A stretch of 39,129 nucleotides of DNA from Candidatus Rokuibacteriota bacterium (GTDB lineage Bacteria > Methylomirabilota > Methylomirabilia > Rokubacteriales > CSP1-6), in assembly GCA_003221695.1 (NCBI GenBank), contig QHSX01000068.1, positions 1 through 39,129 of the forward strand, read 5' to 3'. The notes beneath the pieces are model-generated. The model worked only from the letters and a program-made list of their open reading frames with translations. It searched no databases and had not been told where the DNA came from. Below are positions 17,894-25,226 of the stretch, piece by piece. The stretch's first letter is position 1, and every line of letters begins with the position of its first letter. The position numbers were made by a program, and so were the translations under genes.

Positions 17894-19245
17894 CGGTTCA
17901 AGCGGCGCGCCTCCCGCACGACGCGATCCACGAAGGGCCCCGCGAGGCCCGTGTACGCCGCCGGATCGAGGAGCTGGTCGAGCTCGTCTCCCGGGAGCGC
18001 CGCCGCGACCCGCGGATCCGCGAGCAGACGCTCGCGGAAGCTCCCCTTGCCGTCGAACGCGGCCATGGCGGCGTCGTAGACGAGATCATGGGCCGCGTTC
18101 CGGCCGAGCGTCTCGCCCAGCTTGAGCATCACCGGCTCGGAGAGCAGGAGCCCGCCGAGGCGTCCGAGGTTCTCCTTCATGCGTCCGACGTTGACGCGGA
18201 GCCCGCGCGCAACGACGAGCGACCAGTGCTCGGTCGCCGCCGCCAGACACGCGGCCTCCGGGACCAGCACCCACTCGGCGCGTCCCACGCTCATGTCGCG
18301 CTCGTGCGCCGCGACCATCGTCTCTAGCGCCGTCGCCGCAAGCCCGCGGAGGAGCCGCCCGATCGCGACGATCCGCTCGGCGTGAGTGGGGTTGCGCTTG
18401 TGGGGCATCGTGGAGCTGCCCACCTTGCCGTGCGCGAACGGCTCCTCGAGCTCCATGATCTCGGAGCGCTGGAGCTGGACGACCTCGTTCGCGATGCGCG
18501 CGAGCGTCCCGCCGATCAGCGCCAGCAACGTCACGAACTCCGCGATCGTGTCGCGCGAGGCGTGCCACGCGATGGGCGGCACGCCGAGCCCGAGACGCTC
18601 CAGCGCCCTGCGCTGGACGGCTTCGCCCTGCGGGCCGAAGCCGGCGAGCGTGCCGACCGCGCCGCCCAGCTCACCGACGAAGAGGCGCGGCGCCCCATCA
18701 TCGAGTCGCTCGACCTGCCGGACGCACTCGGCCGTCCACGTGGCCACCTTGAAGCCGAAGGTGATCGGCAGCGCCTGCTGAGCGTGGGTGCGTCCCGCCA
18801 TGACCGTGTCGCGATGGCTCTCGGCGAGGTCGGCGAGCGCGAGCACGAGGGCGACGAGGTCGCGGCGGAGGATCGTGTGCGCCGCACGGAGCTGGAGCAC
18901 CATGCCCGTGTCCATGATGTCCTGCGTGGTCGCTCCCCAGTGCACCCACCTCCCCGCGTCCCCGGCGAGCCGTGCGAGCTCACGGACGAGCGGCACGATC
19001 GGGTGGGCCGTGACAGCCACGTCGCGCCGGACCGCGTCGAGGTCGAGCGCCTCGACCTTCGCCACGCGGGCGATCGCCGCGGCGGACCCCGTCGGGATCA
19101 GCCCGAGCTCCTCCTGCGCGGCGGCGAGCGCGGCCTCGACGTCGAGCCAGCGCTGGAGCATCGTGCGCTCGTCGAACACTGCCCGCATCTCGGGCGTCGA
19201 GAACTGGTCGCCGAAGAGCTGGTAGTCGATGAAGTGGCTAGCCAC
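17890..19245 (-). CDS. Aspartase/fumarase-superfamily lyase, PcaB/PurB-like
   Basis: This 451-residue cytoplasmic lyase carries the superfamily signature G-S-S-T-M-P-H-K-R-N-P. The N-terminal L-F-G-D-Q-F-S-T-P-E-M, W-V-H-W-G-A-T-T-Q-D-I-M-D-T and M-A-G-R-T-H-A-Q-Q-A-L-P-I-T-F-G resemble 3-carboxy-muconate cycloisomerase (PcaB) more than housekeeping adenylosuccinate lyase, which typically has V-H-Y-G-L-T-S-S-D. Members of this subgroup are often annotated as adenylosuccinate lyase without proof. The GTG start at 19245 overlaps the HIT gene by 8 nt, implying coupled translation. Its stop overlaps the protease-rhodanese stop on the other strand. The substrate cannot be fixed from sequence, so no gene symbol is given. 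Confidence 0.85.
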   Translation of the reverse strand: MASHFIDYQLFGDQFSTPEMRAVFDERTMLQRWLDVEAALAAAQEELGLIPTGSAAAIARVAKVEALDLDAVRRDVAVTAHPIVPLVRELARLAGDAGRWVHWGATTQDIMDTGMVLQLRAAHTILRRDLVALVLALADLAESHRDTVMAGRTHAQQALPITFGFKVATWTAECVRQVERLDDGAPRLFVGELGGAVGTLAGFGPQGEAVQRRALERLGLGVPPIAWHASRDTIAEFVTLLALIGGTLARIANEVVQLQRSEIMELEEPFAHGKVGSSTMPHKRNPTHAERIVAIGRLLRGLAATALETMVAAHERDMSVGRAEWVLVPEAACLAAATEHWSLVVARGLRVNVGRMKENLGRLGGLLLSEPVMLKLGETLGRNAAHDLVYDAAMAAFDGKGSFRERLLADPRVAAALPGDELDQLLDPAAYTGLAGPFVDRVVREARRLNR

Positions 19246-19576
19246 CGCCGCCCCGGCCGCCGGCGAGGAAGTGCATGTGGACGTGGTGGACGACCTGCCC
19301 GCCCTCCGGGCCGCAGTGCACTCGGAGCCGGTAGCCGCGCTCGGCGAAGCCCGTCGCTTCGCCCAGCGCCTGCGCGGCGAGGAAGCAGCGGCCCAGCACC
19401 TCGGCGTCGGTCACCTCCATCGCCATGACCGACGGGATGTGGCGCCGCGGAACGATCAGGAGGTGCACCGGCGCCTTCGGATAGATGTCGCGGAACGCGA
19501 CGACCGCGTCGTCCTCGTACTCGATGTCCGCGGGGCTCTCGCGTGCGATGATGCGGCAAAAAACGCAGTCCGTCAC
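19238..19576 (-). CDS. HIT-family nucleotide-binding hydrolase
   Basis: This 112-residue protein has C-V-F-C-R-I-I near the N-terminus and the histidine triad in V-V-H-H-V-H-M-H-F-L-A-G near the C-terminus. Hint-type proteins hydrolyse AMP-lysine or other purine phosphoramidates. The tail is five residues of Gly/Arg after the triad. Start GTG at 19576 has GGAGG 7 nt upstream. It is cotranscribed with the lyase downstream; pairing of HIT with purine-type lyases is suggestive only. Confidence 0.93.
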   Translation of the reverse strand: MTDCVFCRIIARESPADIEYEDDAVVAFRDIYPKAPVHLLIVPRRHIPSVMAMEVTDAEVLGRCFLAAQALGEATGFAERGYRLRVHCGPEGGQVVHHVHMHFLAGGRGGGG

Positions 19577-19597
19577 GGCGCCTCCTCGACGCCCTGT

Positions 19598-19603
19598 TAT
19601 AAT
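19598..19603 (+). promoter_or_regulatory. Candidate -10 element (TATAAT) in a divergent 68-bp intergenic region
   Basis: A perfect TATAAT lies 42 nt before the zinc-ribbon ATG. No good -35 precedes it at 17 nt. Read in reverse, TATTAT (19604-19599) could serve the HIT gene, so the element may be bidirectional. Confidence 0.4.
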
Positions 19604-19644
19604 ACCCGCCTGTCGCCCAGAGACGACGCGCGAAGGAGCGCCCG

Positions 19645-19797
19645 ATGGGAACGTGTCCGAAGTGCAAGCGCAAGATCCGAAAGAACGGCAACCACGTGAA
19701 GCTCGGGTCGACGTGGTACCACAAGGTGTGTCCCGGTCGTTCCGCCTCGCCGGGCCTAGCGACGGCTCCGGTTCGCGAAGACTCCGCGAAACGCTAA
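19645..19797 (+). CDS. 50-residue zinc-ribbon-like protein
   Basis: A good ribosome site (AAGGAG, 19633-19638) lies 6 nt before the ATG. The product reads M-G-T-C-P-K-C-K-R-K-I-R-K-N-G-N-H-V-K, then W-Y-H-K-V-C-P-G-R and a low-complexity tail. C4-x2-C7 plus His26 and Cys29 could bind one zinc ion. The protein is very basic in its first half, suggesting nucleic-acid or ribosome contact. Its TAA overlaps the stop of the opposing relic by two bases. It is too short for typical gene-callers. Function unknown. Confidence 0.6.
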   Translation: MGTCPKCKRKIRKNGNHVKLGSTWYHKVCPGRSASPGLATAPVREDSAKR

Positions 19798-20188
19798 CCG
19801 CCGCCCTCCCGGCCCTGTCGACCCCGGTAGGGGATCGGGACGTACTCCACCGAGGGCCGCGTGCGCGTCGGCTGGGGAAAGAGGCTCATGAACTCGTAGA
19901 TCTCCTCGGGCACCTCCGTGCTCACGGGAAGCCCGAGCACCTTCGCCTCCTCCGCGGTGATCGGATAGTCGTGGGTCCAGCCCCCGCGTGAGAGCTTGTC
20001 GGCGAGGGCGTCTGCCGCCGCGGGCTCCATCCGGGCGGCCAGGAGCTCGCGCACAGTCGCCCGCGCCGCTTCTCGAGGTGGACGAGAAGCCGCAGCCGTC
20101 GCATCTCCAGGAGCCGCTGCTTGAGAATCGGCTGGAGCGCCGTGATCATGAGGAAGATCCACAGGACGTCGCTGAACCCCAGCGTCAT
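19794..20188 (-). pseudogene. Clp-fold (SDH-type) serine protease with internal deletion
   Basis: The N-terminal 43 residues (M-T-L-G-F-S-D-V-L-W-I-F-L, a membrane helix, then R-R-L-R-L-L-V-H-L-E-K-R-R-G) match the start of the DUF114/ClpP-fold membrane serine proteases. At about 20055-20066 the frame shifts directly into R-A-T-V-R-E-L-L-A-A-R, G-G-W-T-H-D-Y-P-I-T-A-E-E-A and P-E-E-I-Y-E-F-M-S-L-F, the family's C-terminal end. From memory intact members are about 280 residues; here ~130 remain, so ~150 residues holding the catalytic Ser and Lys region are missing. The product cannot be a protease. This could be a genuine deletion or an assembly collapse. Confidence 0.7.
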
Positions 20189-20209
20189 CGGTCGGCCGCC
20201 TCCTCCCCG

Positions 20210-21652
20210 CTACGGACGCGAGACCGGACGCTTCACATACTCGCCCGCGGGCCGGCCCTGCACGCGCCCGTCCTGGAACACGACACGGCCGCGGAGGATC
20301 GTGTGGGTGGGCCAGCCGCGGACGCGCATGCCTGCGAACGGCGTGAAGTCCTGCGCCGAGTGCAGGACGTCCGGGGTGACGACCCGCTCGCGGTCGGGGT
20401 CGAGGACGACGAGGTCGGCGTCGCTGCCGACGGCGATCGTCCCCTTCTTCGGATAGAGGCCGAAGGCGCGCGCGGGGTTGGCGCTCGCCAGCTCGGCGAC
20501 GCGCGTGAGCCCGAGGCCGCGCTTGCCGTGACCCTCCGAGACGAGGTAGGGGTAGAGGAGCGCGGTGCCGCCGAAGCCCGGGAGCGCCTTCCAGAGGTCC
20601 TCGCCCTTGTCCGCCTCCGCGCAGCACGCGTGGTCGCTCACCACCGTGTCGATGGACCCCCGCACCACCGCGTCCCAGAGCGCGTCGCGGTCGGCCTCCG
20701 TCCGGATCGGCGGGTTGACCTTGCCGAGGATCCCGTGCGCCGTGGCGTGCGTGAGCGCCAGGTGATGGAGCGTCGTCTCGAGCCGGATGTCCAGGTGGGG
20801 GAACTCGCGTCGTCCCTGCGCCGCCGCCCGCAGAGCCTCCCCGCTCGAGAGGTGGAGTAAGTTGACGGGGCAGCGCGTCTCGTCGGCCAGCACGAGCGCC
20901 TCGGCGATCGACAACCGCTCGGTCAGCGGTGGACGGGCGCGATGGTAGCCCTCGAGGCCGCCCGGCCCCGAACGCTTCACCTCGTCGATGAAGACGCGAA
21001 TGAGCTCGGCCTGCTCGCAGTGGAGGCTGAGCGAGACACGCCCGCGCGCGCCGTGGACGGCCGACGCCGATGCGACCTGACGCATGAGGAGGTAGAGATG
21101 ACCCAGGTCGTACGCGTCGGACATGGTATAGGCGCTGCCGCGCGTCGAGTCCGACGTCAGATTCAGCCCCTTGTAGAACATGTAGTACTTGAACGAGCCG
21201 ACCCCCTGCTCGCCGACGAGCCAGTCGACTTCGTCGAGCTGCTCCGACGTCATGATGCCGAGGTGGTACCCGAAGTCCGTGTACGCGTGGCCTTCGGTGG
21301 CGGCGACGACCTCGGGAAAGATCGTACGGTACGGGCCGCTCTTGTTGAGATAGTGCTGGCCCGTCCTGAAGTAGCTCAGCACCGTCGTGACGCCGCCCGC
21401 GAGCGCGGAGGCGGTCTCGCTCGTCGCGTCGGTGGCGAGGTCGCGGTAGATTCCGATGTGGAAGTGCGAGTCGACCGCCCCGGGGAGGACGAGGCGGCCG
21501 CGGGCGTCCACGACGTCGGCCGCGTCCCCCGGCGCGAGCGCGTCGGCGAGCGCGACGACGCGGCCGTCGCGGACACCGATATCGCAGCGGACGGGATCGA
21601 CGTAAGGCATGATGACCGTGCCGTTGAGCACGACCGTGTCGTAGCGCGGCAT
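20210..21652 (-). CDS. Dihydroorotase/hydantoinase-family amidohydrolase
   Basis: The ATG at 21652 gives 480 residues with the classical N-terminus of cyclic amidases (Y-D-T-V-V-L-N-G-T-V-I). Metal ligands are visible: H63 and H65 in V-D-S-H-F-H-I, carbamylated-Lys candidate K155 in G-S-F-K-Y-Y-M-F-Y-K-G, H in L-S-L-H-C-E, and Asp in V-V-S-D-H-A-C-C. The C-terminal composite sandwich (G-S-D-A-D-L-V-V-L-D-P-D) is present. It hydrolyses a cyclic amide such as a hydantoin or dihydropyrimidine. The divergent isochorismatase-fold neighbour suggests an amide or ureide catabolic pair. The long upstream extension of the frame is not coding. Confidence 0.9.
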   Translation of the reverse strand: MPRYDTVVLNGTVIMPYVDPVRCDIGVRDGRVVALADALAPGDAADVVDARGRLVLPGAVDSHFHIGIYRDLATDATSETASALAGGVTTVLSYFRTGQHYLNKSGPYRTIFPEVVAATEGHAYTDFGYHLGIMTSEQLDEVDWLVGEQGVGSFKYYMFYKGLNLTSDSTRGSAYTMSDAYDLGHLYLLMRQVASASAVHGARGRVSLSLHCEQAELIRVFIDEVKRSGPGGLEGYHRARPPLTERLSIAEALVLADETRCPVNLLHLSSGEALRAAAQGRREFPHLDIRLETTLHHLALTHATAHGILGKVNPPIRTEADRDALWDAVVRGSIDTVVSDHACCAEADKGEDLWKALPGFGGTALLYPYLVSEGHGKRGLGLTRVAELASANPARAFGLYPKKGTIAVGSDADLVVLDPDRERVVTPDVLHSAQDFTPFAGMRVRGWPTHTILRGRVVFQDGRVQGRPAGEYVKRPVSRP

Positions 21653-21670
21653 GGGGCAGACTATACCATC

Positions 21671-22273
21671 ATGACGATCAGCCGAGGCTCCACCGCCCTC
21701 CTCCTGCTCGACCTCCAGCGCGATTTCTTGGACCCGGACGGCGTCTACGCGCGCCACGGCCTGCCGGTGCACCGGCTGCGCGGGATCATCCCGGTGATCG
21801 CCCGCGTCACGGCGGCCAGCCGGACGGCCCACGTGCCGATCTTCGCGTCCAAGTTCACGGTCTACACGTCGCCCGGCGGTGCGCCGCTCGGCCTCGACCA
21901 CATCGTCAAGGCGCGCCCCTTCCTCCGGACCACGGGCTTCCGTCTGGGCGATCCAGGCCGTGAGTTGATCCCCGAGGTGGGCCGGGCGGACTACGAGCTC
22001 GACAAGCCCCGCTTCTCAGCGTTCCACGGTACGCCGCTCGAGGTGCTCCTGCGCTCGCTCGAGATCGACACCGTCGTCCTCACGGGGATCGTCACCCACG
22101 GCGGGGTCGAAGGCACCGCGCGCGACGCGATGATTCGCGACTTCTCGGTCGTCATCCTCGAGGACTGCGTCGCTGCCTTCGACGAGGAGCTCCACCTGGC
22201 GTCGCTGCGCGGCATGGGGATGTACGTCACCGTGATGGACGCCGCCGCCTACTTGAAGGCGCTGGCGCAGTGA
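21671..22273 (+). CDS. Isochorismatase-fold protein lacking the catalytic Cys
   Basis: This 200-residue protein has the fold's landmarks: Asp14 in L-L-L-L-D-L-Q-R-D-F and Lys112 in E-L-D-K-P-R-F-S-A-F. In T-G-I-V-T-H-G-G-V-E-G-T-A-R-D-A a Gly (145) occupies the site where cysteine hydrolases have N-x-C-V-E. True isochorismatases (EntB, PhzD) also lack that Cys, so the protein may catalyse a Cys-independent hydrolysis rather than be dead. Only 18 bp separate its ATG from the divergent amidohydrolase ATG, so at least one promoter lies inside coding sequence. It converges with the Arg-rich protein gene. The call as a family member is solid; the reaction is open. Confidence 0.88.
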   Translation: MTISRGSTALLLLDLQRDFLDPDGVYARHGLPVHRLRGIIPVIARVTAASRTAHVPIFASKFTVYTSPGGAPLGLDHIVKARPFLRTTGFRLGDPGRELIPEVGRADYELDKPRFSAFHGTPLEVLLRSLEIDTVVLTGIVTHGGVEGTARDAMIRDFSVVILEDCVAAFDEELHLASLRGMGMYVTVMDAAAYLKALAQ

Positions 22274-22296
22274 CGCGGCGTGCTCGATGGAATCGC

Positions 22297-22605
22297 TTAC
22301 GGGCGGTGGGTCTGCGGGTGGAAGTTGACCGCGGTGTAGCCCAGGGCGGACACCTTCCCGCGCTGCAGGCGCCGCTCGCGCTGGCGGCGCTCGACGGCCA
22401 TATCCTGGCTCTGTCGGCGGCGGTCGCCTTGCCGACGCTCCAGGATCACCTTGATCCCTCTGACGTCGGCGAAGATCTTCGTGAGGTGCTCGTACAGGTC
22501 CGTCTCCGTGGACGCGACGACAATGAGGAAGTCGACATCGGAAAGGGAGCTCTCGGGCATGGCGCGGGTGAGGACGTCGGCCTGCGCGGTCTTCTCGTGT
22601 TCCAT
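22297..22605 (-). CDS. 102-residue protein with E-R-R-x-x-D-R-R motifs, function unknown
   Basis: The ATG at 22605 has a GGGAAGGGGA ribosome site. Residues ~22-55 form strand-helix-strand (D-F-L-I-V-V-A-S-T-E-T-D-L-Y-E-H-L, then G-I-K-V-I-L), like half of a Rossmann or receiver fold. The protein then turns into an Arg-rich segment, L-E-R-R-Q-G-D-R-R-R followed by V-E-R-R-Q-R-E-R-R, and ends with an aromatic tail. E-R-R-x-x-D-R-R segments recur in small proteins of GC-rich soil bacteria in my experience, but I know no function. Nucleic-acid or nucleotide binding is a guess. A palindrome 49-64 bp upstream could regulate it. Confidence 0.65.
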   Translation of the reverse strand: MEHEKTAQADVLTRAMPESSLSDVDFLIVVASTETDLYEHLTKIFADVRGIKVILERRQGDRRRQSQDMAVERRQRERRLQRGKVSALGYTAVNFHPQTHRP

Positions 22606-22653
22606 TCCGTCCCCTTCCCGCCTCGGGCACGTCGCGCGCCGGGTATCCGGAAT

Positions 22654-22669
22654 TCCAGAAGTTTCTGGA
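22654..22669. promoter_or_regulatory. 16-bp inverted repeat TCCAGAA-GT-TTCTGGA
   Basis: Two perfect 7-bp arms surround a 2-nt centre. It is located upstream of the Arg-rich protein gene and has no T-run on either strand, so an operator is more likely than a terminator. No known binding motif is assigned. Confidence 0.4.
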
Positions 22670-22769
22670 GCATCCGACCGCGACCGATCGTGGGAGTGTA
22701 GCACAGAGCGGCGGGCAAGCGTTGAGGTCGCTCTTCTCAGGATCAAACCAGACGTTGCGCGCCAGAGAT

Positions 22770-23312
22770 TCAGCTTGTTGGGCCTGTCCGCGCCCTCGAT
22801 GGGTCGTGCGACGCCATCAACTGTAGTAACGCGTCTGGCGGAAGCAGGAAGAGAAGCCGGGCAGTGCCACGGGCGGGTTTACCTGCGCAGTCCAGAGCGA
22901 TCACCCCACTTTTGGAGAGAGCGATCCTCACCGTGCCATCAGGGTGGAGGAGTGCGGCGGCAAATCGTGAGAGATGGGGCTCGTGCCCGACGCAGGCGAC
23001 GACCGCGCGGTCCGGAAAATCGCCAAGCTTCTCGAGAAGCGCTGACACCGAAAAGTTCTCTCCGAGCGCGTCGACGGACTCGATGGCTTCGGTCCAACCC
23101 AGCGTACGCGCGGTGATCTCAGCCGTCTGGTGTGCTCGCCGGAGTGGGCTCGTAAGAAGATGTGTGAAGCCAAGACCCATTCCGGCCAGAATCTGCCCGA
23201 CGACGCGATGCTCGTGTTCGCCCTTGGGCGTGAGAGGCCGCAGCCGGTCGTCTGGGTAGCGCCCCGGGTCGGGATCGCCGGCATCACCATGGCGGATCAG
23301 GACGAGTTTCAC
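22770..23312 (-). CDS. sixA: SixA-like histidine phosphatase
   Basis: The 180-residue product begins V/M-K-L-V-L-I-R-H-G-D-A, the RHG catalytic motif with the phospho-accepting His at residue 7. It continues T-S-P-L-R-R-A-H-Q-T-A-E and V-G-H-E-P-H-L-S, the second catalytic His. SixA-type enzymes dephosphorylate phosphohistidine in HPt or PTS domains. I prefer the GTG at 23312, which follows the asparagine-synthase stop (23315-23317) by 2 nt; a GTG at 23324 would overlap it. It forms the tail of the GT39-asparagine synthase-SixA run. The C-terminus is slightly longer than E. coli SixA. Confidence 0.85.
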   Translation of the reverse strand: MKLVLIRHGDAGDPDPGRYPDDRLRPLTPKGEHEHRVVGQILAGMGLGFTHLLTSPLRRAHQTAEITARTLGWTEAIESVDALGENFSVSALLEKLGDFPDRAVVACVGHEPHLSRFAAALLHPDGTVRIALSKSGVIALDCAGKPARGTARLLFLLPPDALLQLMASHDPSRARTGPTS

Positions 23313-23314
23313 TC

Positions 23315-25216
23315 TCAACCCCACTGAGCGCCTGGCAGGTATCGCTCGCGCCAGGCATCGAACATGAGGAGCGCCCAGAGAACCTTCGTGTGATCTCGCA
23401 CCCCATCGAGATGTTCAGTCATCAGCCGCGTTGTGGCCTCGGGATTGAAGAGACCGAGGCGGTCCACTCGCGCTGGTGCCAGGCGCTCCTGCAGCGCGCA
23501 CCGCAGCGGACCGCGCAACCACAGACCAATCGGGACGCCAAACCCCTGCTTCCGGCGGGCGAGGATCGCTTTTGGAAGGAGGTCGCGAAGGGCGCGCTTC
23601 AGGATGTACTTGGTCTGCCACCCAGCCAACTTGAGCTGGGGTGGGATGCGACCCGCCATCTCGACAAGGGCCCGATCGAGGAACGGCGCCCGGACTTCGA
23701 GACCACAAGCCATGCTGGCACGGTCCACCGTCACCAAGTTCTGGCCGGCGAGATAGAACTTGCAGTGCTGATAGATCAGGCGGTCAATCGGGGCCGATCT
23801 CGGCGCCGCGCCGACGGCCGTTGCCAGCTCCTCGAAGGGCTCACACTCGACGCACGCCGCGCGCGCGCCCTCCGAGAGGAGGGTCGCCCGCTCCGAAGGA
23901 GTGAGCCCCCCCAGCAGGAGCTGGGTGCGGACCTCTGGAGAGAACGGAAGACCTCGGAAGAACTGCTTCAGGAGAAACTCGACGCTGCCGTACCGCGGCG
24001 AGGGTGCCAGCCGGCTCACCGCGCGAGCCGCGGCGCTCTGCACCCACAGTGGTAGCCCCTGCACCCATCGCGCCCCGCGATCCGCGAGGAACGTTGGGTA
24101 TCCGCAGAAGAGCTCGTCGCCCCCGTCCCCGCTGAGCACGACGGTCACGCTCCGTCGGGCCGCTTGCGAGAGCCGGTAGAGCGGCAGGAACGAGCTGTCG
24201 ACGAGAGGCTCATCGAGCAGGTCGCCCACGTTCTCCAGGAGCACGGCGACGTCCTTCGAGGAGAACTCGACTTCGGTATGGTCCGTGCCGCAGTGGCGGG
24301 CCACCGTGCGGGCGAACGGCCGCTCATCGTAACTGGCTTCGGCAAAGCCGAGACTGAACGTCTTGATCGAGCTCCTACCGCACACCTGGGTGGCGAACGC
24401 AGTGATGGCACTGGAATCGATCCCTCCACTCAGGAACAGTCCGAGCGGCACATCACTGACGAGCTGGTGGCGGATCGATCGCTCCAGCTGTTGCCTGAGC
24501 GCCCGCGCCCACTCGTCCACGCTCGTAGAGTCCTCCGGGGCGAATGCCAGGTCCCAGTACGGAATGACTCGGGGCTTGCTCCCCGGGCTCACTGTCAGCA
24601 GATGGCCTGGAGGGAGCTTTTCGATCCCGGCGAGGATCGAGTGGGGTGCGGGAACGTGCTCGAAGGTGAGGTACCGGGCCAAGCTCTCGAGGTTCAGCTC
24701 ACGCGGCACTGCCGGATGCTCGAGGAGCGCTCGCAGCTCTGAACCAAACACGAAGGCGTCGGATCCCGCGTAGTAATGGAGCGGCTTCTCGCCCATCCGG
24801 TCGCGTGCCAGCAACAACGTACGCTGACCGACGTCCCAGACAGCGAGGGCGAACATGCCGTCGAAATGGTGCACGCAGTCCTCGCCCCACGTCTCGTATG
24901 CGTGCACGAGGACCTCGGTATCGGACCGCGTGCGAAAGCGGTGCCCCAGACGCTGCAGATGGGCGCGGAGCGGCTGGAAGTTATAGATCTCGCCGTTCAA
25001 GGCGCCCCAGACCGTCCCGGCCTCGTTGGAGATCGGCTGATCACCGGTCTCAGGGTCGATGATGCTGAGGCGTCGGACGCCCAGCGCGAAGAAGGCGTCA
25101 ACGTAGAGACCCTCACTGTCGGGGCCGCGATGGCGCAGCGTCTCGGCCATTCGCCGCGCCGTGTGACGGCGACCGTCGTGGAGCCCGTTCTGAAGAAACC
25201 CTGCGAGCCCGCAGAT
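23315..25216 (-). CDS. asnB: Asparagine synthase (glutamine-hydrolysing), non-canonical start
   Basis: This 633-residue two-domain enzyme has an N-terminal glutaminase (C2-G-L-A-G-F, R-H-R-G-P-D-S, N-G-E-I-Y-N-F) and a C-terminal ATP-pyrophosphatase domain with S-G-G-I-D-S (263-268). The catalytic Cys must be N-terminal after Met removal, yet the codon before it is ATC (25216-25214), 10 nt after the upstream stop. The only upstream in-frame ATG (25282) would add 22 residues that show no protein character and overlap the GT39 gene. So initiation is at ATC, or the base is an error, or there is a cleaved extension. Within a saccharide cluster the enzyme may amidate a sugar or peptide rather than make Asn. 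Confidence 0.88.
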   Translation of the reverse strand: MCGLAGFLQNGLHDGRRHTARRMAETLRHRGPDSEGLYVDAFFALGVRRLSIIDPETGDQPISNEAGTVWGALNGEIYNFQPLRAHLQRLGHRFRTRSDTEVLVHAYETWGEDCVHHFDGMFALAVWDVGQRTLLLARDRMGEKPLHYYAGSDAFVFGSELRALLEHPAVPRELNLESLARYLTFEHVPAPHSILAGIEKLPPGHLLTVSPGSKPRVIPYWDLAFAPEDSTSVDEWARALRQQLERSIRHQLVSDVPLGLFLSGGIDSSAITAFATQVCGRSSIKTFSLGFAEASYDERPFARTVARHCGTDHTEVEFSSKDVAVLLENVGDLLDEPLVDSSFLPLYRLSQAARRSVTVVLSGDGGDELFCGYPTFLADRGARWVQGLPLWVQSAAARAVSRLAPSPRYGSVEFLLKQFFRGLPFSPEVRTQLLLGGLTPSERATLLSEGARAACVECEPFEELATAVGAAPRSAPIDRLIYQHCKFYLAGQNLVTVDRASMACGLEVRAPFLDRALVEMAGRIPPQLKLAGWQTKYILKRALRDLLPKAILARRKQGFGVPIGLWLRGPLRCALQERLAPARVDRLGLFNPEATTRLMTEHLDGVRDHTKVLWALLMFDAWRERYLPGAQWG

Positions 25217-25226
25217 GGCTGGATCC

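Noticed and set aside
20942-21670. Upstream extension of the isochorismatase-fold frame
   Set aside because: It is antisense to the amidohydrolase and has no protein character; the ATG at 21671 gives the family N-terminus.
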